Positions 7,259 to 14,371 of a stretch of 17,336 bases of DNA are shown one piece after another; position 1 is the stretch's first letter; every line of letters begins with the position of its first letter. This DNA is from JAIVGV01 sp035295985 (GTDB taxonomy: Bacteria > Acidobacteriota > Blastocatellia > Pyrinomonadales > Pyrinomonadaceae). The stretch is taken from positions 1-17,336 of the forward strand of contig DATHBT010000331.1 of the NCBI GenBank assembly GCA_035295985.1, read 5' to 3'. A model generated the notes under the pieces. The model was not told the DNA's origin. It saw only the letters and a list, made by a program, of their open reading frames with translations, and ran no database searches. The translations under genes were made by a program, and so were the position numbers.

Positions 7259-8323
7259 TCACCCCTTCTTGCGGAAGGCGTTCCAGACGAAGGCGAGCGC
7301 GGGTTCGGCGCGCGACGTGAGGAAAGACCAGCCGTGGCCGCCGGGCGCGAGGTGGAACTCGTGCGCGATGCCCGCGGCGGTCAGCATCTCGTCGAGCTGC
7401 CTGTTGCCCGTCTGGAAGCCGTAGCGGTCGGAGTCGCCCACGTCGAAGTAGATTTTCAGGCCCCTCAAGCGTGCGGCGTTGGCGCGGGCGAGCTGGAGCG
7501 GGTTGTTGGCGCGAAAGTGTTCGGCGTCGGGGGGCGAGCCGAAGAGGCGCGAGGCGAGTTGGTGGCGGAAGGAGGCGAGGCGGTTCGAGGGGTCTGCGGG
7601 GGCGGCGGGCAGCTCGTCGAAGAGCGCGGCGCTGTGCGCGGCAACGCCTGCGAACAGCTCCGGGTGCTTGAAGGCGATGAGCAGCGCGCCGAACCCGCCC
7701 ATCGAGATGCCTTCGACGACGCGCGCGTCCCGACTCGCGAGCGTGCGGTAGGTCTTATCGACGAACGGGATGAAGTCTTTGACGACCGCGTCCTCGTAGC
7801 GCGCGCCGTTCTTCGCGTTCAGGTAGAAACTGTTCGCGCCGAAAGGGGCGGCGAGGATGAAGTCGCCGACACGGCCCGCCGCCCGCAGCTCTTCGAGGCG
7901 CGCCTGCATCCCCTCGGCCTCCCAGTCGCGCTCGGTGTTGTTGAGGCCGTGGAGGAAGATGACGACGGGGTAGCGCCGCCCCGGATTCTGATCGTAGCCG
8001 GCGGGCAGCGAGACGGCGTAGCGCACCTTCTGGCCGAGGCTCGCCGAATCGAACTCCGCGTACTCGACGCGCCCGCGCGCGGCCGGCTGTGGCGGCGCGG
8101 CCGGCGGCGTCGGCTGCTGCGCGACGAAGGCGGCGCGAGCGCCCTCAACGTCTTTGGCACACGCGCACGAAGGCTTGTGCAGCGCCGCTTGCCACGCGAC
8201 GACGGCGCACACGGCCGCGGCCGCCAGCGCGAAGGCGCGCGCGCCGCGCCGCCAGCGCCAGGAGACGGGCGCGCAGGCGCGGGCCTGCGCGCGTCGCGCG
8301 TCTGCTTCCGCTTGATCCGTCAT
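7259..8323 (-). CDS. Membrane-anchored esterase, PF00756-type alpha/beta hydrolase
   Basis: A 354-residue serine esterase related to the S-formylglutathione hydrolase/enterochelin esterase group. An N-terminal hydrophobic segment (about 30-46, AFALAAAAVCAVVAWQ) should anchor or export it, followed by a Pro/Ala-rich linker. The catalytic region begins near residue 87. FLHGLN (123-128) fits the oxyanion region. GISMGG (205-210) carries the nucleophile Ser207. GDSD (296-299) holds the probable acid and GGHGW (328-332) the catalytic His330. The start at 8323 is 5 bp after the stop of the AhpD-like gene. The only Shine-Dalgarno-like bases (AAAGG) lie almost against the ATG, so translation is probably coupled to the upstream gene. 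An open frame continues upstream to 8869, but it lacks homology and crosses the AhpD gene. The substrate cannot be told. Confidence 0.9.
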   Translation of the reverse strand: MTDQAEADARRAQARACAPVSWRWRRGARAFALAAAAVCAVVAWQAALHKPSCACAKDVEGARAAFVAQQPTPPAAPPQPAARGRVEYAEFDSASLGQKVRYAVSLPAGYDQNPGRRYPVVIFLHGLNNTERDWEAEGMQARLEELRAAGRVGDFILAAPFGANSFYLNAKNGARYEDAVVKDFIPFVDKTYRTLASRDARVVEGISMGGFGALLIAFKHPELFAGVAAHSAALFDELPAAPADPSNRLASFRHQLASRLFGSPPDAEHFRANNPLQLARANAARLRGLKIYFDVGDSDRYGFQTGNRQLDEMLTAAGIAHEFHLAPGGHGWSFLTSRAEPALAFVWNAFRKKG

Positions 8324-8328
8324 CCCTT

Positions 8329-8751
8329 TCAGTCTTTGCGCGGGCGCGGCGTGGGGAAGTGGTTGAGGCCGAGGCGCGCGGCCGTGCGGTCGCTGTGATC
8401 GACGACCGCGGCGGCGTTGATCGCGGCGGCGATGCAGATCGTCTCGCTGATCTCCTCTTTGGTCGCGCCGAGCGAGAGCGCCTTCTTCATGTGGCCGTCG
8501 ATGCAGCCCTCGCACTTGGCGACGAGCGAGGCGGCCAGCGAGATCAACTCCTGCACCTTCGGGTCGAGCACGCGCCGCTCCGGCGTGTAGTACAGCTCCT
8601 TGTAGTACGCGCCGTAAACCTTCTTCATCCGCGGTTCGAGCATCGAGTAGGACTCGGTCGGCTCGTCCGAGGCCATCGGGATCGGCTGCTCGGTCGAGAC
8701 GTGCTCCTTGCGGGCCGCTTCGTCGAGCGTGGCAACGTCTGTCTCTTTCAT
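8329..8751 (-). CDS. AhpD-like / carboxymuconolactone decarboxylase family protein
   Basis: A 140-residue protein of the CMD/AhpD fold (PF02627). The signature E-x11-C-x2-C-x3-H is complete: Glu68, Cys80, Cys83 and His87 (KCEGCIDGH), followed by ALSLGATKEEISE. Relatives with this Cys pair are thiol peroxidase partners or alkylhydroperoxidases; relatives without it are decarboxylases. A redox role is therefore likelier than aromatic-acid degradation, and no ring-cleavage genes lie nearby. An N-terminal extension of about 40 residues precedes the domain. The ATG at 8751 has GGAG about 9 nt upstream. The gene is followed after 5 bp by the esterase gene, a tight two-gene unit. Confidence 0.92.
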   Translation of the reverse strand: MKETDVATLDEAARKEHVSTEQPIPMASDEPTESYSMLEPRMKKVYGAYYKELYYTPERRVLDPKVQELISLAASLVAKCEGCIDGHMKKALSLGATKEEISETICIAAAINAAAVVDHSDRTAARLGLNHFPTPRPRKD

Positions 8752-8887
8752 CGGGGCGACTCCAGATCGGGTCAGTGTTAGCAGGCCGCGAAGGAAACTC
8801 TCGCCGAGGGTAAGTCTCTTTTGCGGCGGTTGAAAAGTAGATACGGCGCGGCGGCGCAGTCTGTTTCAACGCGCCGCGACAACTACC
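8752..8887. other. Gap between fusion gene and AhpD-like gene
   Basis: 136 bp with no gene. GCGGCGC (8851-8857) and GCGCCGC (8871-8877) can pair across a 13-nt loop just after the stop of the fusion gene, but no T-tract follows on the minus strand. I see no convincing promoter, so it is unclear whether the AhpD-esterase pair has its own start or is read through from the fusion gene. Confidence 0.45.
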
Positions 8888-11206
8888 TCAACGCCGCGCG
8901 GCGTCGCCGGCCTCGCGCTCGGCCTGATCCAAAAATTCGAGCACCGCATTCATGTACTCGTCCGGCGCGGCGTCGTAGGCGCGGCCGTGGCGCGCGCCCT
9001 CAACGACGAATTTTCGCGAGAGCGGGTGGCGAGCAGCGCGAGCGAGCGGTTCGAGCACGGTCGCCGTCGGCATCCTGTTGTCCGCGCCAGCGCCGACGAA
9101 GAGGACGGGCAGGTTAAGCCTTCCGACCGCACGCAGCACGTCGAATTCTTTCGCGTCGAAGCCCAAGCGCCACGCCGTGAACTGTACCAACAGGGCGGCG
9201 AAAGGAAAAGTCGGGATCGGAGTCAGCGAGACGTGGTGGCGCGCGGTGTCTGCGAAGGAGAGGAAGCCCGACTCGGCGACGACCGCCAGCGGCGCTTCGC
9301 CGCGCGCTTCCGCCTCGGCTGCGGCGAGCAGCGTGGCCGACGCGCCCATCGAGAGGCCGAAGAGCACGACGCGGTTTCCGGGTTCGCGCCCGCGGGCGTA
9401 GCGCATCGCGGCCAGCACGTCCAAACGCTCGAAGTAGCCGACCGAGCCGTACGCGCCCGCGCTCCGCCCGTGCCGCCGGAGATCGTGGAGCATGACCCCG
9501 TAGCCCTCGCGCCACAGGCGCACTCCGCGCTCCAACATCTCGTAGCGCGAGCGGAAGAGGCCGTGTGTCAGCACGACCGAAACCCCGCGCCCGCGCGAGG
9601 GCAAGTACCAGCCGGAAAGTCTGACGCCGTCCTCCGAAGTGAAGGCCACATCCTCGAACGTCGCGCCGTGCTCGGCCGGCGTGTCGGTACGGGCGCGCTC
9701 GTCGGGTCGCGTGCCCGCCTTCGTGATCGCGAAGCTCAGCAGCCACGGCAGCAACAGGAAGACGACGAGGATGACTGAGACTGCGGCGACGATCAACTTG
9801 CGAACTACTCCCGCGCGCCGACCGCCGCCCCGCTCCGCGGTCTCTGCGACGTTCGACGCGCTCTTCCGATCAGAACCCGTCACGCCCGCGCTCGCGGCCG
9901 GCTCACCCTCCCCCTCGTCGGCCGCGCGCGCCGCGTGCGGGTCTTCCATCCTGCGCACGCTCAGCCACGCGCAGAGTGTGAGCCCCGCGCTGAGCAGCCC
10001 GACGCCGAACAGCCCCCATCCCTGATAGAGCCTGCCGCCCGCCGCGACGGCCGCCGCGATGCCGAGCTGCGACGAGGCGTTGCGCAGCGCGACGTAGGTA
10101 GCGCGCTCCGCAGGCTCGACCACCTCGGTCACGAGCGCCTGAAGCGGCGCGACCCTGAGCGCCGCCAGAAACGCCGTCACGCAGAGGGCCGCCCACAGCC
10201 TCGCGCCCCAAGTGAAGGTCGGCAGCAGCAGGACGAACAGCGCGAGCCACAGGCTGCTCGCCGCCGCGACCCTCCGCTTGCCCACGCGATCCGCAAGCGC
10301 GCCGCCCGCGAACCCGCCGACGACCGCGCCCGCGCCCGCCACCGCGTAAGTCGCGCCCACGTCGCCCGCAGAGGCGTTGAACGAGTCTGAGAGCCACGCG
10401 CCCAGGTAAGTCGTCAGCGCGACCAGCCCGCCCGACACGAAGAAGGCTGACACGACGCCGCGCCGCGTCGTCCGCGTCCTCATCATCAGCCGCCACAGCG
10501 AGACCTTCGCACGTGCTCCTTCACCGGAGTTAACACTCCGCGCGGCATCCTTGACGCTCAATTCGCTCGCGTCAACAGCGCGTCGTGTTGGGTCTTCATC
10601 GCGGCTGGATGAGACGAGCGGGAACAGCTTGACGAGCAGCCCGGCGAGCGCGGTCAGAACCGCGACCGCGACGAAGACCGTGCGCCAGCCCGCGCGGCCC
10701 GCGAGCCACGCGGCAAGGGGCACGCCCACGACCGGCGCGAGGAAGTAGCAGACGGCCACGCCGCTCATCTGCCGCCCACGCCGTGCGTAACTCGAAGCGT
10801 CTGCCAGCGCCGCGACGACGAGCGCCGAGACCAGCCCGCCGGCCAAGCCCGCCACCGCGCGACCCGCCCAGAAGACTGCCACGTGCGGCGCAGCCGCCGC
10901 CGCGCACGCCCCGGCGACGAACGTCACGGCGGCGAACGGCAGCCACGTCGCCGGCCGCCCTCCTAACGCGCCGCGCGCGAGCAGGAGCGCCACGCACGCC
11001 GCCGCGACCGAGTAGGCCGTCACGCTCGCCGCGACCGCTGCCTTCGACGCGCCCACCCCCGCCGCCACCTGCGGCGCAATCGCCCCGACGACCTGCGAGT
11101 CCACGAGCGCCGCCAGCATCAGCAGGCACGCGCACAGCACGGCGAGACCCTGCGACGGGCCGTCGGGCCGCGCGGCTTCCGCGCGGGTTGTCGCGGTCGA
11201 ACTCAT
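8888..11206 (-). CDS. MFS transporter fused to alpha/beta hydrolase
   Basis: One uninterrupted 772-residue frame holds two full modules. Residues 20-416 are a 12-helix major-facilitator-like carrier of the drug/H+ antiporter type. A motif-A copy follows helix 8 (GGALADRVGKRR, 301-312), and a hydrophilic loop (about 196-245) splits the two halves. After a charged linker (420-468) comes a further helix (470-494, LIVAAVSVILVVFLLLPWLL), then an alpha/beta hydrolase (515-765). In it are VLTHGL (545-550), DLRRHGRS (575-582), the nucleophile elbow GLSMG (617-621, Ser619), probable Asp709 (GAGADNRMP) and His740 (GARHG). The hydrolase resembles YqkD/S33-like serine hydrolases. With 13 helices it would sit on the opposite side of the membrane from the N-terminus, probably extracytoplasmic. 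The Shine-Dalgarno is weak. The carrier substrate is unknown. Confidence 0.88.
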   Translation of the reverse strand: MSSTATTRAEAARPDGPSQGLAVLCACLLMLAALVDSQVVGAIAPQVAAGVGASKAAVAASVTAYSVAAACVALLLARGALGGRPATWLPFAAVTFVAGACAAAAAPHVAVFWAGRAVAGLAGGLVSALVVAALADASSYARRGRQMSGVAVCYFLAPVVGVPLAAWLAGRAGWRTVFVAVAVLTALAGLLVKLFPLVSSSRDEDPTRRAVDASELSVKDAARSVNSGEGARAKVSLWRLMMRTRTTRRGVVSAFFVSGGLVALTTYLGAWLSDSFNASAGDVGATYAVAGAGAVVGGFAGGALADRVGKRRVAAASSLWLALFVLLLPTFTWGARLWAALCVTAFLAALRVAPLQALVTEVVEPAERATYVALRNASSQLGIAAAVAAGGRLYQGWGLFGVGLLSAGLTLCAWLSVRRMEDPHAARAADEGEGEPAASAGVTGSDRKSASNVAETAERGGGRRAGVVRKLIVAAVSVILVVFLLLPWLLSFAITKAGTRPDERARTDTPAEHGATFEDVAFTSEDGVRLSGWYLPSRGRGVSVVLTHGLFRSRYEMLERGVRLWREGYGVMLHDLRRHGRSAGAYGSVGYFERLDVLAAMRYARGREPGNRVVLFGLSMGASATLLAAAEAEARGEAPLAVVAESGFLSFADTARHHVSLTPIPTFPFAALLVQFTAWRLGFDAKEFDVLRAVGRLNLPVLFVGAGADNRMPTATVLEPLARAARHPLSRKFVVEGARHGRAYDAAPDEYMNAVLEFLDQAEREAGDAARR

Positions 11207-11347
11207 CAGGCTTTACGAGTCGTCTTCGTCAATCGAAGGGGCGGCGGACTTGGGCGAAGGGAGACAGCCGTGCGGACGTCGCGAACGCACGGCCGGATCA
11301 ACTCCCCGGCCGAACTCACCCGCACTCTTCACGCCGGAACGGCCCGC

Positions 11348-11376
11348 ATCTTCGCGTGCGGGAAAAATCTTGTCAA
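11348..11376 (-). promoter_or_regulatory. Candidate promoter for the MFS-hydrolase fusion
   Basis: On the minus strand, a perfect TTGACA (11376-11371) is followed after 17 bp by GAAGAT (11353-11348), a poor -10. CCCGCA and TGCGGG (11343-11348 and 11357-11362) form a 6-bp inverted repeat over the -10 and spacer, a position an operator could occupy. The leader would be about 135 nt. Confidence 0.35.
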
Positions 11377-11438
11377 CCGCCTCCCAAACCTGCTACGAAT
11401 CGCTCGCCTACGGTGTTCGCCGCGCGCATCCCTTTTTT

Positions 11439-11500
11439 CTTCGCGCCTTCGCGCGGGACTTCTTCCGGCAGGAGACGAACTCCCGCGCAGAGGCGCGGAG
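11439..11500. repeat. Long imperfect palindrome, REP-like
   Basis: Arms 11439-11458 and 11481-11500 pair over 20 positions with 17 Watson-Crick matches; two of the three others are G.T wobbles in one orientation. The loop is 22 nt. The left arm reads cttcgcgccttcgcgcggga; the right arm contains cgcagaggcgcggag. Such cgcagaggcgcggag-like strings resemble the short GC-rich dispersed palindromes found between genes in many bacteria. No T-run follows, so it is not an ordinary terminator. Confidence 0.6.
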
Positions 11501-11533
11501 TCATCAAGGAGCGCGCGCGGCGCGGCCGTGAGT

Positions 11534-11539
11534 TATACT
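11534..11539 (+). promoter_or_regulatory. -10 box of the exported hydrolase gene
   Basis: TATACT stands out in very GC-rich sequence about 60 bp before the ATG at 11599. It lies in a gtTATACTgccc context like the other -10 boxes of the window. No clear -35 lies 16-18 bp upstream, where the sequence is a GC repeat. Confidence 0.4.
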
Positions 11540-11582
11540 GCCCGGCGCTCTTTTGCGGAATCGCCGAATTTCAAATTCGCTC

Positions 11583-11589
11583 AGGAGGG
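11583..11589 (+). promoter_or_regulatory. Shine-Dalgarno that fixes the hydrolase start
   Basis: AGGAGGG with a 9-nt spacer precedes the ATG at 11599. It matters because the frame is open for 272 further codons upstream; this strong site and the signal peptide directly after it show that translation starts at 11599. Confidence 0.8.
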
Positions 11590-11598
11590 TTTGCGACG

Positions 11599-12375
11599 AT
11601 GAATGTCCCGCGCCGCGTCACGAATCGATCAGTTCTCACCTGCCTCCTCGTCGCGTCGCTCGCGTCCACCGCGTGCGCACAAGGCGCGGCCGGATCGAAG
11701 TACGCGCAAGCTGGCGAGGGCGGAAAGCCCGCGGCGAGTCGGACGGCGGCGGCCGGGGCCGTGTTGCGCGACCTGCCGGAGAAGATTGATCCTTCGGCGA
11801 AATACCTCTTCTACCTGCACGGCCGGATCATCGAGGTCCAGGGCGTGCGCCCGCGGCACGAGCGCCACGGCTTCTACGAGTACGAGGAGATACTGCGCAC
11901 GCTCGCCGCGCGCGGCTTCCACGTCATCAGCGAGCCGCGCCCGGCCGACACCGAGCACGTCGAGTACGCGCGCAAGGTCGTAGGGCAGATCAACCGTCTG
12001 CTCGCGGCCGGCGTCCCGGCGCGCGACGTGACGGTCGTCGGTGCGTCGAAGGGCGGGGCCATAGCGGTCTTCACCTCGACGCTGTTGAAGAACCGCGACG
12101 TGAACTTCGTCGTCCTCGCCGGCTGCGGCGCCAGCGGCCCCTACCGCCAGCACAAGGTCGATCTACACGGCCGCGTCCTCTCGATCTACGACACGGCCGA
12201 CGAGTTCGGCGGCCCCGAAGGCGGCGGCGTGAGCTGCGCGAAGTACTACAAACAATCGACGGGCCTCAAGGAGAGCCGCGAGCTCGCGATCAAGCTCGGC
12301 GTCGGCCACGGCCTGCTCTACAAGCCCTTCAGGGAGTGGGTCGATCCGGCAGTCGAGTGGGCGAACGGCCGTTAG
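11599..12375 (+). CDS. Exported alpha/beta hydrolase, possible lipoprotein
   Basis: A 258-residue serine-hydrolase-fold protein. The first 29 residues form a signal peptide (SVLTCLLVASLASTACAQ). Cleavage could be by signal peptidase II at the Cys of STAC, an imperfect lipobox, or by signal peptidase I after ACA. The mature part has the family phrase KYLFYLHGRIIE with the HG oxyanion motif. A G-x-S-x-G elbow follows in VVGASKGG, then probable Asp in YDTADEFGG and probable His in GVGHGLLY. This matches a family of small alpha/beta hydrolases annotated without a defined substrate. The start is set by AGGAGGG. Its own -10 box and the 106-bp gap after it suggest a single-gene transcript. Esterase activity is inferred from the motifs only. 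Confidence 0.87.
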   Translation: MNVPRRVTNRSVLTCLLVASLASTACAQGAAGSKYAQAGEGGKPAASRTAAAGAVLRDLPEKIDPSAKYLFYLHGRIIEVQGVRPRHERHGFYEYEEILRTLAARGFHVISEPRPADTEHVEYARKVVGQINRLLAAGVPARDVTVVGASKGGAIAVFTSTLLKNRDVNFVVLAGCGASGPYRQHKVDLHGRVLSIYDTADEFGGPEGGGVSCAKYYKQSTGLKESRELAIKLGVGHGLLYKPFREWVDPAVEWANGR

Positions 12376-12428
12376 CGAACGCGCGAGCGGTTCGTCAGGC
12401 GGCCGGCAACGGGGCGCGGGAGTTCGGC

Positions 12429-12434
12429 TATAAT
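12429..12434 (+). promoter_or_regulatory. -10 box of the GT-C-like membrane protein gene
   Basis: A perfect TATAAT lies about 48 bp before the proposed TTG start, in a GGCTATAATcgccc context. The -35 position (near 12405-12411) has no good match. Direction and distance fit the downstream gene. Confidence 0.5.
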
Positions 12435-12465
12435 CGCCCACGAAGTTCGGTTGAGGCGCGAAGAC

Positions 12466-12470
12466 GGAGA
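12466..12470 (+). promoter_or_regulatory. Ribosome binding site supporting a TTG start
   Basis: GGAGA ends 11 nt before TTG at 12482. The next ATG in frame (codon 18) lies inside the first transmembrane helix and has no such site. The TTG start therefore fits better, although the spacing is slightly long. Confidence 0.5.
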
Positions 12471-12481
12471 AGCGGCCCCGC

Positions 12482-14371
12482 TTGACTGACGAGAAAATTC
12501 GCTGGCGGTGGGGCGCGCTCGCCGGCGCGCTGATGTCCGCGCTCGCGCTCTTCCCGCAGGCGCACCTCGTCGCGACGCGCGGGGCCGACTGGCAGGGCCA
12601 CTACGCCTACTTCTACACGGACGAGCCGGCCTACGCCGCTTACCTCAACGCGCTCATAGACGGCCGGCCGCGCAAGAACGACCCCTACACCGGCCGCGAC
12701 CACTCGCCCGAGCACCCGCTCGCCGAATCCCTCTTCTCGATCCAGTTCGCGCCCGCCTACGTGCTCGCGCTCCCCGCGCGCCTCTTTAATCTTTCGGCCC
12801 CGACCGTCTTCATACTGCTGATGCCGCTCGTCGCCTTCGCCGCTTCGCTCGCGATCTACTGGCTCGCGTGGTCGATCCTGCGCGACCGCGGGGCGGCCTT
12901 CGCCACGGTCTTCGTCGTGCTCTGCCTAGGCGCGGCCGTGTCGGGCCAGGGCTGGCTGGCGAACGTCTTCGGGCAGCCGAGCGCCTACGTCTTCCTGCCC
13001 TTCCTGCGACGTTACGTGCCCGGCCTCCCGCTCGTCTTCGTCTTCCTCTTCTGCGGTGCGGCGTGGCACGCGCTGACGGCAACGACGAGGCGCGCGAGGC
13101 TCGCCGCCGCGCTCCTTTCTGCTCTGACGTTCGCGCTGCTCGTCTATTCCTACTTCTACCACTGGACTGCCGCGGCCGGTCTCCTCTTGTGCCTCGCCTT
13201 CGCCTGGCTCGTCGCGCGGCCCGACAACCTGCGCGAGGCCGCCGCGCCGTCGGCCGTCGTCGCGCTCGTCGCGCTCGCGTCGCTCGTGCCCTACTTCATA
13301 CTCCTCTCGCGCCGCGCCGAGACGATGGACGCGGCGCAGGCGCTCCTGCACACGCGCGAGCCGGACGTGCTGCGCGGCGTCATCCTCCTCGCCGCGCTGA
13401 CGCTCGGCGCGCTCGCCTGGGGCGCGCGCCGCGGGCTTGTGAGCTGGCGCGACAGGGCCGTGCTCTACACGGCCGCGCTCGCCGCTTCGGTCGTCGTCGT
13501 CTTCAACCAGCAGATCGTCACCGGGCGCTCGCTCCAGCCGATGCACTACGAGCAATACGTCTCCAATTACCTCGCGCTCGTCGCCGCCGCACTCGCCTGC
13601 GGCCTGCTGTGGCGCGGGCGAGCCACCGCCAAGGCGCGAGAAGAAATTCGCGGGGGTGACACGCGCGAAGAGATCGGCGGCGACGGGCGGGGGGCGGCAC
13701 ACGCGCGGCGAAGTCTCGTCCCGCGCCGCGTCTCGGCAGCCGTCGCGCTGGCCGCCTTCCTCTGGGGCGCGGCCGAGACCGTGCCGACGACGCTCAGGCA
13801 CACGCGCCAGAACGCGCTCGTGGACGACTGGCTCGCCGTCGCACGAAGGCTCGACGCGCTCGCTCTCGAAACCGGGCGCGGCCCGTCCGCCCCCCTCCCC
13901 GTCGTCTTCAACCCCAGCGACCTGCGCATGGACATCGTCCCCGCCGCCTCGCGCTGCGCCGTCGTGTGGGCGCCGCACACGTTCGCCTATTCGTCGCTCG
14001 CGCCCGAAGAGCACAAGCGCCGTCTCTTCCAGTTCCTGTACTTCTCCGGCGTCGCGCCCGCCGACTTCGCCTCGCAGGGGCGCGATCAGGGCTTCCTGCA
14101 GTTCAACCTCTTCGGCTGGGAGCGCGCCAACCCGCGCCTCACCGCGCGCCACCGCCCCGTCACGCCCGAAGAGATCGAGGCGGAGCGGCGCAACTACGCC
14201 GCCTACGTCGCCTCGCTCGAACAATCCCCCACCCCGCCCGCACCCACACTCTCCTTCGTCGTCGTCTCCGACGACCAACGCTTCAGCACCGCCAACCTCG
14301 ACCGCCACTACCTGCGTGAAGAGGCCGCCCGCGTCGGCCGCCACACGATCTTCCGCGTGCTCCCCCGCTGA
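12482..14371 (+). CDS. Polytopic membrane protein, GT-C glycosyltransferase-like
   Basis: A 629-residue integral membrane protein with about 11 helices, then a soluble C-terminal part (about 435-629). After helix 1 (12-31) comes a long outer loop (32-105) rich in acids and aromatics: Asp36 in ADWQGHY, Asp47-Glu48 in TDEPAY, and SLFSIQFAPAY. A first large external loop with acidic residues is the hallmark of GT-C glycosyltransferases, which use lipid-linked sugars. QIVTGRSLQPMHYEQY (344-359) looks conserved and functional. The stretch 380-412 is hydrophilic and repetitive (REEIRGGDTREEIGG), probably a variable loop. The start is TTG, with ATG at codon 18 the alternative. Glycosyltransferase function is inference from fold pattern only; I do not recognise a named family. 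The gene appears to stand alone, with its own TATAAT. Confidence 0.75.
   Translation: MTDEKIRWRWGALAGALMSALALFPQAHLVATRGADWQGHYAYFYTDEPAYAAYLNALIDGRPRKNDPYTGRDHSPEHPLAESLFSIQFAPAYVLALPARLFNLSAPTVFILLMPLVAFAASLAIYWLAWSILRDRGAAFATVFVVLCLGAAVSGQGWLANVFGQPSAYVFLPFLRRYVPGLPLVFVFLFCGAAWHALTATTRRARLAAALLSALTFALLVYSYFYHWTAAAGLLLCLAFAWLVARPDNLREAAAPSAVVALVALASLVPYFILLSRRAETMDAAQALLHTREPDVLRGVILLAALTLGALAWGARRGLVSWRDRAVLYTAALAASVVVVFNQQIVTGRSLQPMHYEQYVSNYLALVAAALACGLLWRGRATAKAREEIRGGDTREEIGGDGRGAAHARRSLVPRRVSAAVALAAFLWGAAETVPTTLRHTRQNALVDDWLAVARRLDALALETGRGPSAPLPVVFNPSDLRMDIVPAASRCAVVWAPHTFAYSSLAPEEHKRRLFQFLYFSGVAPADFASQGRDQGFLQFNLFGWERANPRLTARHRPVTPEEIEAERRNYAAYVASLEQSPTPPAPTLSFVVVSDDQRFSTANLDRHYLREEAARVGRHTIFRVLPR

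Larger units (their letters stand above)
11207..11598. other. Divergent intergenic region
   Basis: 392 bp between the minus-strand fusion gene and the plus-strand hydrolase gene. It contains a minus-strand promoter candidate (11348-11376), a long imperfect palindrome (11439-11500), and a -10 box for the plus-strand gene (11534-11539). Open frames crossing it show no domain and no ribosome binding site, so I call no gene here. Confidence 0.6.

Noticed and set aside
6477..7424. Plus-strand frame crossing the end of the surface-protein gene and the terminator
   Set aside because: It overlaps a real coding frame, runs through a strong terminator and continues antisense to the esterase.
7334..8398. 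354-codon plus-strand frame opposite the esterase
   Set aside because: The opposite strand carries intact esterase motifs and AhpD coding; this frame has no domain.
8324..8869. N-terminal extension of the esterase
   Set aside because: It crosses the AhpD-like gene in another frame and has no homology; the start at 8323 gives a natural membrane anchor.
10783..11598. 272-codon N-terminal extension of the exported hydrolase
   Set aside because: The extension is Pro/Arg-rich with no domain and runs antisense to the MFS gene. The strong AGGAGGG and the signal peptide place the start at 11599.
12364..12373. Palindrome AACGGCCGTT at the end of the exported hydrolase gene
   Set aside because: It is within coding sequence, short and without a T-run; chance is sufficient in GC-rich DNA.
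12926..14344. 472-codon minus-strand frame opposite the GT-C-like gene
   Set aside because: Composition is typical of antisense translation of GC-rich coding DNA; the plus frame has clear membrane helices and a promoter.
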